DNA of 64,000 nt from Corydoras sp. C115 (taxonomy: Eukaryota; Chordata; Actinopteri; Siluriformes; Callichthyidae), in the NCBI GenBank assembly GCA_019802505.1, contig JAFMOC010000206.1, positions 1,505,001-1,569,000 on the forward strand, in the 5' to 3' direction. Shown here piece after piece: positions 1 to 12,482 of this stretch. The position numbers and the translations under genes were made by a program. Each line of letters begins with the position of its first letter. Within the stretch, counting starts at the first letter, position 1. The notes below the pieces were generated by a model. That model was not told the DNA's origin, searched no databases, and saw only the letters and a program-made list of their open reading frames with translations.

Positions 1-36
<36 letters not shown>

Positions 37-144
37 CCAACAAAAGTGCCAACCAACACGTTCAGCCCCCACACTCTCACATACACACCCTGCCAATGAA
101 CGGCACTCCACGCCAAAGAAAACCGCACACTCTACCAGTGCATT

Positions 145-228
<84 letters not shown>

Positions 229-350
229 CAGTTCATTATCCCATAAATATTCCTCACATTAACAGCTGCAGTCCACGTGCATCTCTGCTTCTATACTCCC
301 AAACTCCCAGCCAACAGTTTACGGAATTTTTTTTTTTTTTTTTTTTTTTT
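1..350. repeat. (CA)n and poly(T) simple repeats
   Basis: (CA)n at 1-36 and about 147-226, and a T run at about 328-351. Short open frames here are repeat artefacts. Confidence 0.95.
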
Positions 351-576
351 TCCCCCTGTTCCAGCTAAACAATGCCTCCCTGCACAAACTGACCTCTATC
401 TGACCAGATCCACCAGCTCTCCACTACAATCAGCAACTTCAGGATCCATCAGAACTCAAACTGGACAGGATTCCCAAACCTCTGGTTGGTAAACTTACCC
501 GAGGTTCTAAATCCTCACAGTTTCTAAATGCAATCTATTTAAATCACCTACGGTTTCCAAATCACGCTTGTTGAGC

Positions 577-620
577 TTTCAGAAATCAGTTGACTAAGTT
601 TCAGAAATCAGTTGACTAAG
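577..620. repeat. 22-bp direct tandem duplication
   Basis: TTTCAGAAATCAGTTGACTAAG occurs twice in a row (577-598, 599-620; described by its 20-base core CAGAAATCAGTTGACTAAG). Confidence 0.85.
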
Positions 621-749
621 CCAGGCTAAGCTTTCCATGTTACTCAAATCAAGCCTGCTAACATTATTTAAGACATTTAGTTCGTCGCAGTGATTAAAAT
701 TTCTAAATTCGAACCCATCCAAGTATTTTAAGTTAGGAATAATAAATAA

Positions 750-805
750 CGTCTGCGTGGGTTTCTTCCGTGTTCTCAAGTTTCCTCCCACGGTCCAAAA
801 ACATG
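750..805 (+). mobile_element. main-family SINE body fragment
   Basis: A short degraded piece contains GCGTGGGTTTCTTCCG and TCCCACGGTCCAAAAACATG, the SINE body order. Confidence 0.5.
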
Positions 806-920
806 GTCACAACATAAGTTATTTCGGCACACGGGATATTCACTGAATCATAACACAGGTTCTAAATTACCATGGTTCGGACCTTGGCCTGACGAAATTT
901 CCTCGAACTAAAAGAATAAA

Positions 921-1428
921 GGGCGGCACGGTGGCTTAGTGGTTGGCATATTCGCCTCTCAGCGCTAGGGAATCCCGGTTCGAATCCCCATCTGGGTGGA
1001 GTTTCCATGTTCTCCCCGTGTCCGCGTGGGTTTCCTCCGGGTTCTCCGGTTTCCTCCCACAGTCCAAAAACATGGATCAAGTCGATTGAGTTCTCCAAAT
1101 TGCCCCATATAGAGTGTGTCTGTATGAGTGAGTGTGTGCCCAGCGATAGATTGGCGCCCTGTCCTGGGTGTATCTGCCCAGCGCCCGAAACGTTCTCCCC
1201 TGGATGGGCATGGGGAACCCCACCGCGACCCTAATAGAGGATAAAGCGGGAGATAATGAATGAATGAGAGTGTGTCTGTGTGAGCGAGTGTGTGCCCAGC
1301 GATGGATTGGCGTCCTGTCCTGGGTGTATCTGCCCAGCACCCAAAATGTTCTCCCCTGGATGGGCATGGGGAACCCCCCCGCAACCCTAATAGAGGATAA
1401 AGCGGGAGATAATGAATGAATGAATGAA
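921..1428 (+). mobile_element. main-family SINE with duplicated tail
   Basis: A full copy (to about 1266) is followed by a second copy of only the tail half (1268-1428). The whole is flanked by the 14-bp duplication TAAAAGAATAAAGG at 909-922 and 1429-1442. Confidence 0.9.
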
Positions 1429-1564
1429 TAAAAGAATAAAGGTTACATTCTACTGCCCAAGGCTCAGTTGGTCTTTCTTTCTACATTTCTTTCAACCCAA
1501 TGGTACAATCTTCCTAAATAAGTAACAATAATAACAGTTAATAATAATAAAAAGGTAAGGTAGG

Positions 1565-1768
1565 CAAGGTAGCTCAGTGGTCAGGGTGTTGGGTTATCAA
1601 TCAGAAGGTTGGGGGTTCAAATCCCAGGTCCACTGAAGTTACCAGTGTGGTTCCTTGAGCATGACCCTTAACCCTCATTGCTCCAGGGATGTTGTGATGA
1701 ACCCTGTGCTCAGCTTGTAAGTCGCTTTGGATAAAAGCATCCAATAAATGAACAAAAGTTAAATGTAA
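1565..1768 (+). mobile_element. second SINE family, tRNA-like head with L2-like tail
   Basis: The head reads GTAGCTCAGTGG (A-box-like) and later GGTTCAAATCC (B-box-like), about 50 bp apart. The body is followed by AAGTCGCTTTGGATAAAAGC and an AATAAATG-type end. The same tail ends the L2-like fragments at 4110-4170 and 45213-45262. A related copy is at 13674-13866. Confidence 0.75.
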
Positions 1769-1826
1769 TGTAACTGAACCAGACTGAATTCTAATTAAAT
1801 ATCCCCGCCGAGATCCAGTTCACCGG

Positions 1827-2057
1827 TTTCCACCCACAGTCCAAAAACATGGATCAAGTCAATTGAGTTCTCCAAATTGCCCCATATAGAGTGTGTCTGT
1901 GTGAGTGAGTGTGTGCCCAGCGATGGATTGGCACCCTGTCCTGGGTGTATCTGCCCAGCGCCTGAAACGTTCTCCCCTGGATGGGCATGGGGAACCCCCC
2001 AGCGACCCTAATAGAGGATAAAGCGGAAGATAATGGATGGATGGATGGATGGATGGA
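1827..2057 (+). mobile_element. main-family SINE, 5'-truncated
   Basis: It begins within the body (TTTCCACCCACAGTCC) and ends in (GGAT)n instead of (TGAA)n. Confidence 0.8.
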
Positions 2058-2611
2058 GATCCATTCTTTTTGGAGTTGCATGTTCACACTATGTCTACGT
2101 GCATTTCTTTTTTTTTTTTTTTTTTTTTTTTTAGGAATTCCTGTCTGCGTGACATTCCCATGTCTGCGATAATGCCTTTAAATTCTTTAATAAACCTGTT
2201 GCCTACCTGAATCTGGATTCCTTGGTCGAAAACTATATTTGCGCACTATAATTGTCGTGCACTCATCTTGTTTAACTTAATAAAGCTGAAAAACAGGACT
2301 ACATTCACTTTGATGTCAACGTTCTTTCAATGTAAACAATAAAAAAAAGGAAGGTAAAGAACAAAAACAAAGGTTCATCTGTAGTCACACTGTAATGTTG
2401 ACACACGGCAAACTCGAACGTTTCGTAAAAGAGATCGATTTAGTTCATGGAACCAAGTTCACAAGTTCAAGAGCACAAACTTGTTTATATTCCGCACTAT
2501 GTCGATGGGGCAATTGTTCATGGTGTTCTTATCCTCCCCAAATGCTAAGCGTACGATCGGCATACTGCCAAACATCAAATTAGAGATTTAGATTCGATCA
2601 TTTACACTCAC

Positions 2612-5600
2612 CATCTCGTCCAGGGCATACCGCAGGACTCCATGTTCATACAGGAGAAAGAATCGCCGCTGCCATTTCTAAATGTAACAAAATAAATAAA
2701 AAAAATAAAATAAAAAACTGGTCATTAGTTACAATTAACAATTATAATAAAGGCATGTAGGCAGCATGGTGGCGCAGTGGTGAACACGTTCAGCTCTTAG
2801 GGGTTCGAATCCCGATCTGGGTGGAGTTGCCATGTTCTCCCGGTGTCCGCATGGGTTTCCCCTGGGTTCTCTGGTTTCCTCCCACAGTCCAAAAACATGG
2901 ATTTTAGGTCAATTAAATGCTCTAAATTGCCCTATCTGTGTGAGTGAGTCTGCTCAGTGATAGATTGGCACCCTGTCCTGGGTGTATCTGCCCAGCGCCC
3001 CAAATGTTCTCCTCTGGATGGGCATGGGGAACCCCCCCCCCCACACACACACACACCCCAATGTGAGAACCAGAGGCAAGTGGCCACTCAAGACATGTTT
3101 TTAATATCAGTGTTTAAAGCTGTCCACTTGTCAGTCGATCAGCCAGGGATGAATAACTCATAGACACACACACACACTCTCTTTCTCTTTCCCACACACA
3201 CACACACACACACACGTTCTCAATCCCAAGCCCACTCAGGAATATAAATAGTCTTCTGCTCGCTCTCAGAAACACACACAGCTCTCTCAAAGCACTCACT
3301 GAAAACCCACAGTAACTACTACGTTCAACGCAAGTGTACTAATAAAAAAAAAATGATTTCCAAATTTAGAGTTGGAGTCCCATGCAGAATCAAGTTAAGA
3401 GTATATCAGTCACGTCGTGTGTTCCGTTGAATCAAAGTGTCAGTGGTCATGTATTAAGGAGTCATATATGGATTCCAATGCATTCAGCAAGGCGAGTCTT
3501 GTACAGTCTTGTACAGAGTCATGTGAAAACTAGGCTGGTAAATCACATGCTAAGTCATATGGAGGGTCATGTGGAGAGTGCTGTGTGAAGAGCGATGTTC
3601 GGAGAAGCAATCGGGAGATTCGTATGTAGAGTTATTCGGAGAATCACTCTTGTCACTCCATTACTTACTTCCCTCCATTGGCGTCCTGTAGCTGCTCGAA
3701 TTCAGTACAAGTCGCTGACTCTGGCATACAGAACCATTTCTGGAACATCCCCCTCTTACCTTTACTCTATCTTTTCAAAATACACTCCGACTCGTTCACT
3801 TCGCTCCAGTGATGATTGCCGCCTGGCGGTTCCACCTCACCGAGGAGCTAATTCTCACTCTGTGGCGTTCACCACTGCAACATGGTAGAACGATCTTCCC
3901 AACTCTGTCCGTAAGGCAGAATCACTAAACAGTTTTAAGAAACTACTTAAGACGCATCTCTTTAACAAATACCTGTTGTAGAAGAAAAAAAATTAAAATA
4001 AAAATAAATAAAAAAAAGGGGGGGGGGGCACAGCTTCGAATAACAATCAGGTTTGATGAATTTACAGTATAGTTGGTTTTCTCCATGGCTTCTGACTTGT
4101 GGTGTTCTCATTTGTAAGTCGCTTTGGATAAAAGTGTCTGCTAAATGACTAAATGTAAATGTAAATGTAGAATCGGACGAGGAAACGGCCGTGAGACAAC
4201 ATGCTGGAAGCTGCGCACGGGGTTTTCGTAAGAGTTGGCACACGTGTCGAGAAAAGCTTTCGAATCATGACAGTTGTCGACGTTGACGTCAGCATATTTG
4301 TGGAGTGATCTCACCGCAGTTACTTCAGCATCGAAAGAATTCCAAAAATACACACATAACTATGGCTCTAAAAAGTAAAGCACACTAATGTTAGTTAATG
4401 GGAATTATTTAATCACAATATTATCCTCACATACTCTCATACAGTGTGCCCAGCGATGGATTGGCGCCCTGTCCTGGGTGTATCTGCCCAGCGCCCGAAA
4501 TGTTCTCCCCTGGATGGGCATGGGGAACCCCCCCGCGACCCTAATAGAGGATAAAGCGGGAGATAATGAATGAATGAATGAATACTCTCATACACACATC
4601 CCAATCTTATTCTCACACAGTCACACAGCAAGATTGTATTATACAACGCCAACTAAGTTCATATGAAAAAGTGCATCACCATAAAGGTTCACATACTTTT
4701 GCCACTTGGATATGTCGTTTTTGTAACATCGTCTTTAAAAAGGTCGAATTTATTACATTCATTCATTCATTCATTATCTCCCGCTTTATCCTCTATTAGG
4801 GTCGCGGTGGGGTTCCCCATGCCCATCCAGGGGAGAACGTCTCGGGCGCCGTGTAGATAGACCCAGGACAGGGCGCCAATCCATCGCTGGACACACACTC
4901 ACTCACACAGACACACTCTATATGGGGCAATTTGGAGAATTCAATTCACTTGATCCATGTTTTTGGACTGTGGGAGGAAACCGGAGAACCCGGAGGAAAC
5001 CCACGCAGACACGGGGAGAACATGCAAACTCCACCCAGATGGGGATTCGAACCGGGAATCCCTAGCACTGAGAGGCGAACGTGCAAACCACTAAGCCACC
5101 GTGCCGCCTAATTTATTACAATTATTATAAAATAATTGATTGATTTTTTTTTATCTCATTTGTTGAATTTGGTTCTCTGCATTTAATTTTAGAACTAATA
5201 AATAATTAGTTTTAATTAAACAGAGAAACGCATCGAATTATACAGTATATATGAAGAAATATAAATATAATAAAAAGTGTTTACAAATTTTTAAACATCA
5301 TTAAGTAAATGTACAGAGTAATAGTTAATTCCTCGGCTGTCCATGGCTTAGTAACCCAATGACAGTTAGTTAAAATAGTGACCGGGTATGAATTACAAAT
5401 TCATTTAACGCTCCAGCTACATTCAACAATCTATATGACAATATGCGCAATGTTTTCCAAAACAGTGAATGCACTGATGAGTGTGTATGTGTATAAGCAC
5501 ATCGTGTTAAGTTCCCAGTTTAAGTTTTACCCCTGTGGCATGTTTTCTAATGCATTATTAATGATTAAATAATATACACATCGATTCGCCATAGCACACC

Positions 5601-6090
5601 AATAAATGTTCTATCTAAAATTACACCATTTTAAATATTCATGTGAATTATTATGCTTTAAGACACTATTATGCATGTTAATTCATTTATTCATTCATTC
5701 ATTCATTCATTATCTTCCGCTTTATCCTCTATTAGGGTCGCGGGGGGGGTTCCCCATGCCCATCCAGGGGAGAACGTTTCGGGCGCTGGGCAGACACACC
5801 CAGGACAGGACGCCAATCTATCGCTGGGCTGCGTGTTAATTAAGATTACTAATTGGCTAGGATTTATCTTATTTGCCAATAGCTGCATATAAATGTCATT
5901 TATTATTAAGGAAAAGTAACTGTATAAATGAAACGTATATCTATATGAAACGTATATTTAACGTATATCTATATATTAAATATACCTGTAATACAACTCT
6001 GAGCTTAAAACTGTAGTCTTAGTTAAGACTAAGTTAATTTACTCTTCATCTGAACAATTTAAGGTGAACGTATATGTAAAAAATATGTAT

Positions 6091-6157
<67 letters not shown>

Positions 6158-7434
6158 TTCATTCATTCATTATCTCCCGCTTTATCCCCTACTAGGGTCG
6201 CGGTGGGGTTCCCCATGCCCATCCAGGGAAGAACGTCCCATGCGCCGGGCAGATACACAAAGGACAGGGCGCCAATCCATCGCTGGGCACACACTCACTC
6301 ACACAGACACACTCTATATGGGGCAATTTTTGAGAATTCAATTGACTTGATCCATGTTTTTGGACTGTGGGAGGAAACCGGAGAACCCGGAGGAAACCCA
6401 CGCAGACACGGGGAGAACATGGAAACTCCATCCAGATGGGGATTCGAACCGGGAATCCCTAGCGCTGAGAGGCGAAAAAGCCAACCACTAAGCCACCGTG
6501 CCGCTATATATATATATATATTATTTTTTATTTATTTATTTTTTTTTAAAGGATATGTACAAACCTAAGGTCGTCAAAAGCAATAACAACACTTAAATGA
6601 ACTGCTTTCAATCTCAGAATCCAAAACCTCAGCTTATTTATGTGTTTTGAACCATGGTTGCAACAGAACAGGACTTAAATGACATTGCTTGTTAAATGTG
6701 AAATTAATTTATTGTGGAAAATACTTGAGGCCAAACGCAAATAATTATGGTTGGATAATTACGCAATATGCATAATAAGCCTGGATACCACTCATAATTC
6801 TGGAGATCAGACCGGATTCTTTTGCGCACAGCGCTGAACCGAAACAGGAACTTATGCAAGAACTAATTTATTTGGGCGAGAAGCCGCTGCCTTCGCTCGT
6901 CTAGCTGTCCAGAACTTTCGGAGACTCGAGCGGCATGAACATTTGAAGCCATCCATTTATCTGTACATAAATAACGTGCATCTGTGCGATTAATAATCAC
7001 TCTACATCGAAGCACCGAGAGAGCCGATCGATTTTGTTGCCCACAGAGAAATAATGTGAGGAAGGTTCGTTACTGAGAACAGCATGAAGGTCACAATCCA
7101 GACATATTTCAGAAGCAATGTGGACGGTGCAGATCTGAGATCTGACGACAGAAACCAGGTGATCATACATTCACTTTCTGTTGTTGCAATTTTGAGCTAG
7201 CTAATTTAGTTCCATTCACAAGATTTGGGAACGGCACTGATTTATATTTAATAAGAGATTTTCTTAAATAGAGATGAGTCTTAATATTTAAAATTGTGGG
7301 TATTAAATGAAGTTAGCAGAAACACACACACACACAAGTGTAGGAAGAGTAAACCGGTTCTTCATCTCTATTAGCAGCAGCACAACATATAATTTTCATC
7401 AAACTCCACAGACCAACACTCCCCGCCCCAACAT

Positions 7435-7476
<42 letters not shown>

Positions 7477-8310
7477 ACACACAGAGCCAAACTGAAATAA
7501 ATTCTAACTTTTCTCTGAACCACTTCCTCCTTGCATTCTGATCATACTATGGCAAAGACCAAGCGCCAATTCTGTGCTGATCTTAATCCAGACTAACCTC
7601 AAGAACAACAAAAAAATAATATCAAATACATAAAATTAGGGTCGCCGGGGGGGGGTTACCCGTGCCCACTCTCACTTGTGTGTGAGAATGTTTCGGGCGC
7701 TGGGCAGAAAGACCCAGGAAAGGGTGCCAATCCATCGCTGGGCACACACTCACTCACACAAACACACTCTATATGGGGCAATTTTTGAGAATTCAATTGA
7801 CTTGATCCATGTTTTTGGACTGTGGGAGGAAACCGGAGAACCCGGAGGAAACCCACGCGGACACGGGGAGGACATGGAGACTCCACCCAGATGGGGATTC
7901 GAACCAGGATTCCCTAGTGCTGAGAGGAGAACGTGCTGACCACTAAGCCACCGTGCAGCCCTTACTTAAAATACATAATGTTTAAAAACATGGTACATAA
8001 TATTTATTCATTCATTCATTCATTCATTATCTTCCGTATAATCCTCTACTAGGGTCGCAGACGGGATTTGATTGAATCACCATTTGGGGAATACAATGAC
8101 TTAGCATTAAACATCCAAATGTCTTTATTAAAGAAAAGGAATATAAAAGCAAAACAAAATTAATGCTGCATTTGGAATATTGTCTTATGTAATGTTCAGT
8201 GAGCTGGACCACTCACCCGAGACCGATGTAATGGGTTCTCGAAGTTTGTTCCTTCAGGAGCCAGGAGAAGCCATCCTCCATAAATAGGCTTAGCCTGGGT
8301 GCACACACAT

Positions 8311-8363
<53 letters not shown>

Positions 8364-8424
8364 TAGATTATCATCATAACCAGTGATTAATCACTGTACT
8401 GTATCTTTTAAAACAAACACAGGA

Positions 8425-8488
<64 letters not shown>

Positions 8489-8499
8489 GTGTGTGTGTG

Positions 8500-8567
<68 letters not shown>

Positions 8568-8593
8568 TCATATACAGTATACATATATACAGT

Positions 8594-8671
<78 letters not shown>

Positions 8672-8747
8672 CATATATATGATGAATATACATACTTTAA
8701 GATATACTATATATAATTCTATATATACCAATAAACTAAATAGAGGG

Positions 8748-8802
<55 letters not shown>

Positions 8803-9901
8803 GGAGATCCAGATTCAAATCTTTTCTCTTTATTGTTCCACGTTCTTAATTGCTTGTTTACGCAGAACATGAGTACGTACTGAATTTCATATGCACATTC
8901 ACAGCATAGTTGGCTGAGGAACCCGAACATTAAGAGAAGCCATGAAGCATTTAACAACCACCTTAAACATGATGACAGTGTAAAATCAGAGAGGATTACT
9001 GTGTGCGCCCGTGTGGGCCGTCATAACGCAGTCCCATAACTGACAACATGGGAACATGTCTGTATGTCTGTGCAGGAGGACATTGAGAGAAAAGTCTTCA
9101 TTCAAAGTATTGAAGGGCAAGAAATGAGAGCGTTATGAGGGTATGAGGGGTGGGCCCGAAAAAGAACCGGAGCCAGTATCTAAAATCAGGTGTCGTTCGC
9201 CAATTGTGTACTGTGGAGGTACAACTGAAATGTTTGAGGTGATACACTCACCAGCCAATTTATTACAGCTCATTGGTTTTCCATGTACTATATAGATGGA
9301 CTTTGTAGTTCCAGAATTATATTCTGTAGTCCATTAGTTTCTATTAAAGACCTTTTGGTATGTTGATAATTTCTCTTGTTAATCTTAATCTAGGCGGCAC
9401 TGTGGCTTAGTGGTTGGCACGTTCGCCTCTCAGCGCTAGGGATTCCCGGTTCGAATCCCCATCTGGGTGGAGTTTCCATGTTCTCCCCGTGTCCGCGTGG
9501 GTTTCCTCCGGGTTCTCCGGTTTCCTCCCACAGTCCAAAAACATGGATCAAGACAATTGAATTCTCAAAATTGCCCCATATAGAGTGTGTCTGTGTGAGT
9601 GAGTGTGTGTCCAGCGATGGATTGGCGCCCTGTCCTGGGTGTGTCTGCCCAGCGCCCGAGACGTTCTCCCCTGGATGGGCATGGGGAACCCCACCGCGAC
9701 CCTAATAGAGGATAAAGCGGGAGATAATGAATGAATGAATGAATGATCTTAATTCCTGATGTGTTAGCGTTCATAGTGACAACATACTAATTAGACAAGA
9801 GATAACAATGGGGTAAGCACATAATATCTGCTTGTGTATGTGGATTGTGCAGATGCCAAGATCAGCTATGATGAACACCAAGCACAACTGTCACTTCTGT
9901 A

Positions 9902-9960
<59 letters not shown>

Positions 9961-11111
9961 CAGTGTTGATTACATAGTGACCTTGAGCATGGGAAAGACA
10001 AGAAGAATATTTACGATGACCATTTCCAAACAAATCGTTCTTATTCAGTGAATTTTCAATCGTTTTCATGACAAAAAACACTATGAACTCAAACGTTATT
10101 TTACCTTCACATTATTATATTTATTCTATTATCCCGTAGAGCAGGTGTGAGGAACCTCCGGCTGTATATGGCCCGATTACAGAACCATATTTGAGTTCTA
10201 TTCAATGGCCGTAAACGAGACAACATTCATTCATTATCTTCCGCTTTATCCTCTATTAGGGTCGTGGGGGGGCCCATCCAGGGGAGAACGTTTCGGGCGC
10301 TGGGCAGATAGACCCAGGACAGGGCGCCAATCTATCGCTGGGCACACACTCACTCACACAGACACACTCTATATGGGGCAATTTGGAGAACTCAATCGAT
10401 TGATCCATGTTTTTGGACTGTGGGAGGAAACCTGAGAACCCAGAGGAAACCCACGCGGACACGGGGAGAATATGGAAACTCCACCCAGATGGGGATTCGA
10501 ACCGGGAATCCCTAGCGCTGAGAGGAGAACGTGCCAACCACTAAGCCACCGACGAGACAACAGATCTAACAAATACAAGGCAGTTGGCAAAAGGCTAATA
10601 ACAGCTTTGCAATCCTTTGGATTCTAACAAACTAAGCGAAACAACCTAGAAAACCAGTAACGTGTGACCACAGCACCCCTGCCCCCTGATGTTCTCCAGC
10701 TGGTCAATGACGTGAAAAGTCTCACCAATGTTCACAGCCATCCTCACACATTTTAATTACAATCCTTTAAAGAAGCCATCATTAAGGTCCAAACACTAAC
10801 ATCTAATGATAATATTTAAATCGAAAGTGCAGATTCGGCAGGAATTGAGAGAGAATTACGCCAGCAAATGGGCTTGCATGAGTGTGTGTGTGTGTGATTG
10901 TGAATTTACTACAGATAAGGTGTTCAAGGTGGTTGCTAGGGTGTCGGCAGACGGTTACTAAGACGTTCCAGCCATTCCACCGATCATATAGATGGACTTT
11001 GTTGCTTTTAGTAGTTCTTAGTAATTCTGTAGTCCATCTGGTCGTGTAAGTCCACTTTAGTATGTTCTCCAATAATCAGGACCCCCACAGAGGAGGTATT
11101 AGTGACTCATA

Positions 11112-11200
<89 letters not shown>

Positions 11201-11591
11201 TTCATTCATTCATTCATTGTCCTCCGCTTTATCCTCTATTAGGGGTCGGCGGGGGGGGGGGCGGGGGGGGGGGGGGGGGGGGGGGGGGGGTTCCCCATGC
11301 CCATCCAGGGGAGAACGTTTCGGGCGCTGGGCAGATAGACCCAGGACAGGGCGCCAATCTATCGCTGGGCACACACTCACTCACACAGACACACTCTATA
11401 TGGGGCAATTTTGAAGAACTCAATTGACTTGATCCATGTTTTTGGACTGTGGGAGGAAACCGGAGAACCCGGAGGAAACCCACGGCGGACACGGGGAGAA
11501 CATGGAAACTCCACCCAGATGGGAATTCGAACCGGGAATCCCTAGTGCTGAGAGGAGAACATGCTAATCACTAAGCCACCATGCCACCCAT

Positions 11592-11623
<32 letters not shown>

Positions 11624-11687
11624 ATGTTATTATACATCTACTTCATTTGAGGTGATAGTGATAGTAAATGTTTCATTTCAATAGTTC

Positions 11688-11724
<37 letters not shown>

Positions 11725-12218
11725 ACACAGCGTCTCAGTGGAACAGAAGAAAGTAGCGCAGCGAGAGTCTGGTACTAATGATGGCTAATTAAATCGTTCA
11801 TTTCACTGTGCTGCACTAAACCCACACAGCTGGGCCTCGGCCCAAATCACGCCTTTCCCGAGCGCCGCCTCTGCTAACTGTGTGCTCGCACATATTACAC
11901 AGACATCATCTGGTTTGCTCGACGGCGAGCACGTTCAGCAGCAGCCACTTCGTTAGCAGAACACAGCTGTATGTAGAGGACAGCGTGGGGATTAAATCCA
12001 AAAGACAGGTGCTCACAGGTACGACAGATATAAGCAGATCATAAAAACAACACACGAACACTAATAAACAGATAGATAACGGAACGTGTTCGTACCTGTG
12101 TGAGGTCATCATCGCCCAGTAGGTGAGACTCACGAGGTTTAAAGCAGTTCTGACATTTGCTCTTGTTGAAGATGTTCGCCTGAAACTTTCGGCATTGGTT
12201 CTCTTTGACTGCCGCCAT
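2612..12218 (-). CDS. mprip: mprip, myosin phosphatase Rho-interacting protein, first three coding exons (partial)
   Basis: Three phase-0 coding exons on the minus strand join without a stop: 12218-12096 (41 codons), 8294-8217 (26) and 2677-2612 (22), each with AG acceptors and GT donors. The product begins MAAVKENQCRKFQANIF, continues through a Cys-rich stretch (KCQNCF), then GGWLLLAPEG, and reaches KWQRRFF. The last two belong to the start of the N-terminal PH domain of MPRIP. The family protein links RhoA and the myosin phosphatase targeting subunit on actin filaments; that role is known for the family and not visible here. The start was chosen by match to the family N-terminus and a good context (GGCATGG). 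An in-frame ATG further upstream, near 12305, adds residues unlike the family. The remaining PH-domain exons must lie left of base 1. Introns 1 and 2 hold SINEs and microsatellites. The gene is divergent from mss51. Confidence 0.93.
2759..3042 (+). mobile_element. diverged SINE of the main family
   Basis: The head (GGCAGCATGGTGGCGCAGTGG) and body differ from the young copies. The element stops at a run of C followed by CA repeats. Confidence 0.7.
3400..3640. repeat. degenerate GTCATGT-type short repeat
   Basis: Words such as GTCATGTATTAAGGA, GTCATATATGGA, GTCATGTGAAAAC, GTCATATGGAGG and GTCATGTGGAGAG recur every 15-35 bp up to the start of the L2-like fragment. Confidence 0.5.
3648..4172 (+). 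mobile_element. L2-like LINE 3' end (dead fragment)
   Basis: Translation gives LHWRPVAARIQYKSLTLAYR, then SPSYLYSIFSKYTPTRSLRS, and after a stop WNDLPNSVRK-like and FKKLLKTHLF. This is the C-terminal end of the reverse-transcriptase ORF of L2/CR1-like fish LINEs. A 3' untranslated part with AAGTCGCTTTGGATAAAAG follows. The ORF is broken by a stop and the 5' portion is absent. Confidence 0.75.
4444..4581 (+). mobile_element. main-family SINE, tail-only copy with target-site duplication
   Basis: Only the last 138 bp of the element are present. They are bounded by the 13-bp duplication ATACTCTCATACA at 4431-4443 and 4582-4594, so this is a 5'-truncated insertion. Confidence 0.9.
4758..5109 (-). 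mobile_element. main-family SINE, full length
   Basis: A complete copy flanked by AATTTATTACA at 4747-4757 and 5110-5120. Confidence 0.92.
5121..5680. other. AT-rich noncoding stretch in mprip intron 2
   Basis: No gene or recognised repeat was found on either strand. Confidence 0.5.
5685..5828 (-). mobile_element. main-family SINE, 5'-truncated
   Basis: Only the tail half is present, flanked by GCATGTTAATT and GCGTGTTAATT. Confidence 0.85.
6087..6156. repeat. (TA)n microsatellite
   Basis: About 35 units; a SINE is inserted at its right end. Confidence 0.95.
6156..6504 (-). mobile_element. main-family SINE inside a (TA)n tract
   Basis: A full-length copy lies between a (TA)n run at 6087-6156 and a shorter TA run at 6505-6520, so it appears to have inserted into the dinucleotide repeat. 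Confidence 0.88.
6525..7630. other. mprip intron 2 sequence with one (CA)n run
   Basis: No coding exon was identified. (CA)n lies at 7439-7484. The interval 6860-7160 is less AT-rich than its flanks, but no product is recognised. Confidence 0.5.
7637..8056 (-). mobile_element. two main-family SINE pieces
   Basis: 7637-7961 lacks the extreme tail and 8006-8056 is a tail-only fragment. Both are in mprip intron 2. Confidence 0.8.
8300..8800. repeat. cluster of (CA)n and (TA)n microsatellites
   Basis: (CA)n at about 8308-8360; (AT)n at about 8429-8480, 8507-8565, 8601-8668 and 8752-8800, separated by short spacers. It begins next to mprip exon 2 (8217-8294). Confidence 0.95.
9393..9744 (+). mobile_element. 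main-family SINE, full length
   Basis: Head, B box, body and (TGAA)n tail are intact. TCTTAAT-type sequence flanks both ends (AATCTTAATC before, GATCTTAATT after). Confidence 0.9.
9903..9959. repeat. (GT)n microsatellite
   Basis: About 28 units, in mprip intron 1. Confidence 0.95.
10226..10551 (-). mobile_element. main-family SINE
   Basis: A nearly full copy with a small internal deletion in the tail; GAGACAAC flanks both ends. Confidence 0.88.
11113..11197. repeat. (AT)n microsatellite
   Basis: About 42 units ending at a SINE tail. Confidence 0.95.
11196..11588 (-). mobile_element. main-family SINE with expanded G run
   Basis: A full copy whose fixed C/G run in the tail has grown to about 40 bases (11249-11290). 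It lies between two (AT)n tracts. Confidence 0.88.
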
Positions 12219-12378
12219 GCCGCTGTGCCGATTTGCCGATTTGCCCCCTCGGGTCCGATCTTCACTTAGCAATTCAAGCACATCCAATGCAAGAGCATCA
12301 TCCACAAAAGTGGATGGCGCAATTCACATGGTGCATCTTTACACATGCCCACATGGCACCCTGTTGCATAGCCATGTG

Positions 12379-12449
<71 letters not shown>
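12379..12449. repeat. (CA)n microsatellite near mprip exon 1
   Basis: About 35 units, 160 bp upstream of the mprip start codon. Confidence 0.95.
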
Positions 12450-12451
<2 letters not shown>

Positions 12452-12482
12452 TAAAACTATTTTAGTAAAGCATTTTTATTTT

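Noticed and set aside
8489..8849. Open frames of YIYIYI or HTHTHT residues
   Set aside because: These are translations of AT and CA microsatellites.
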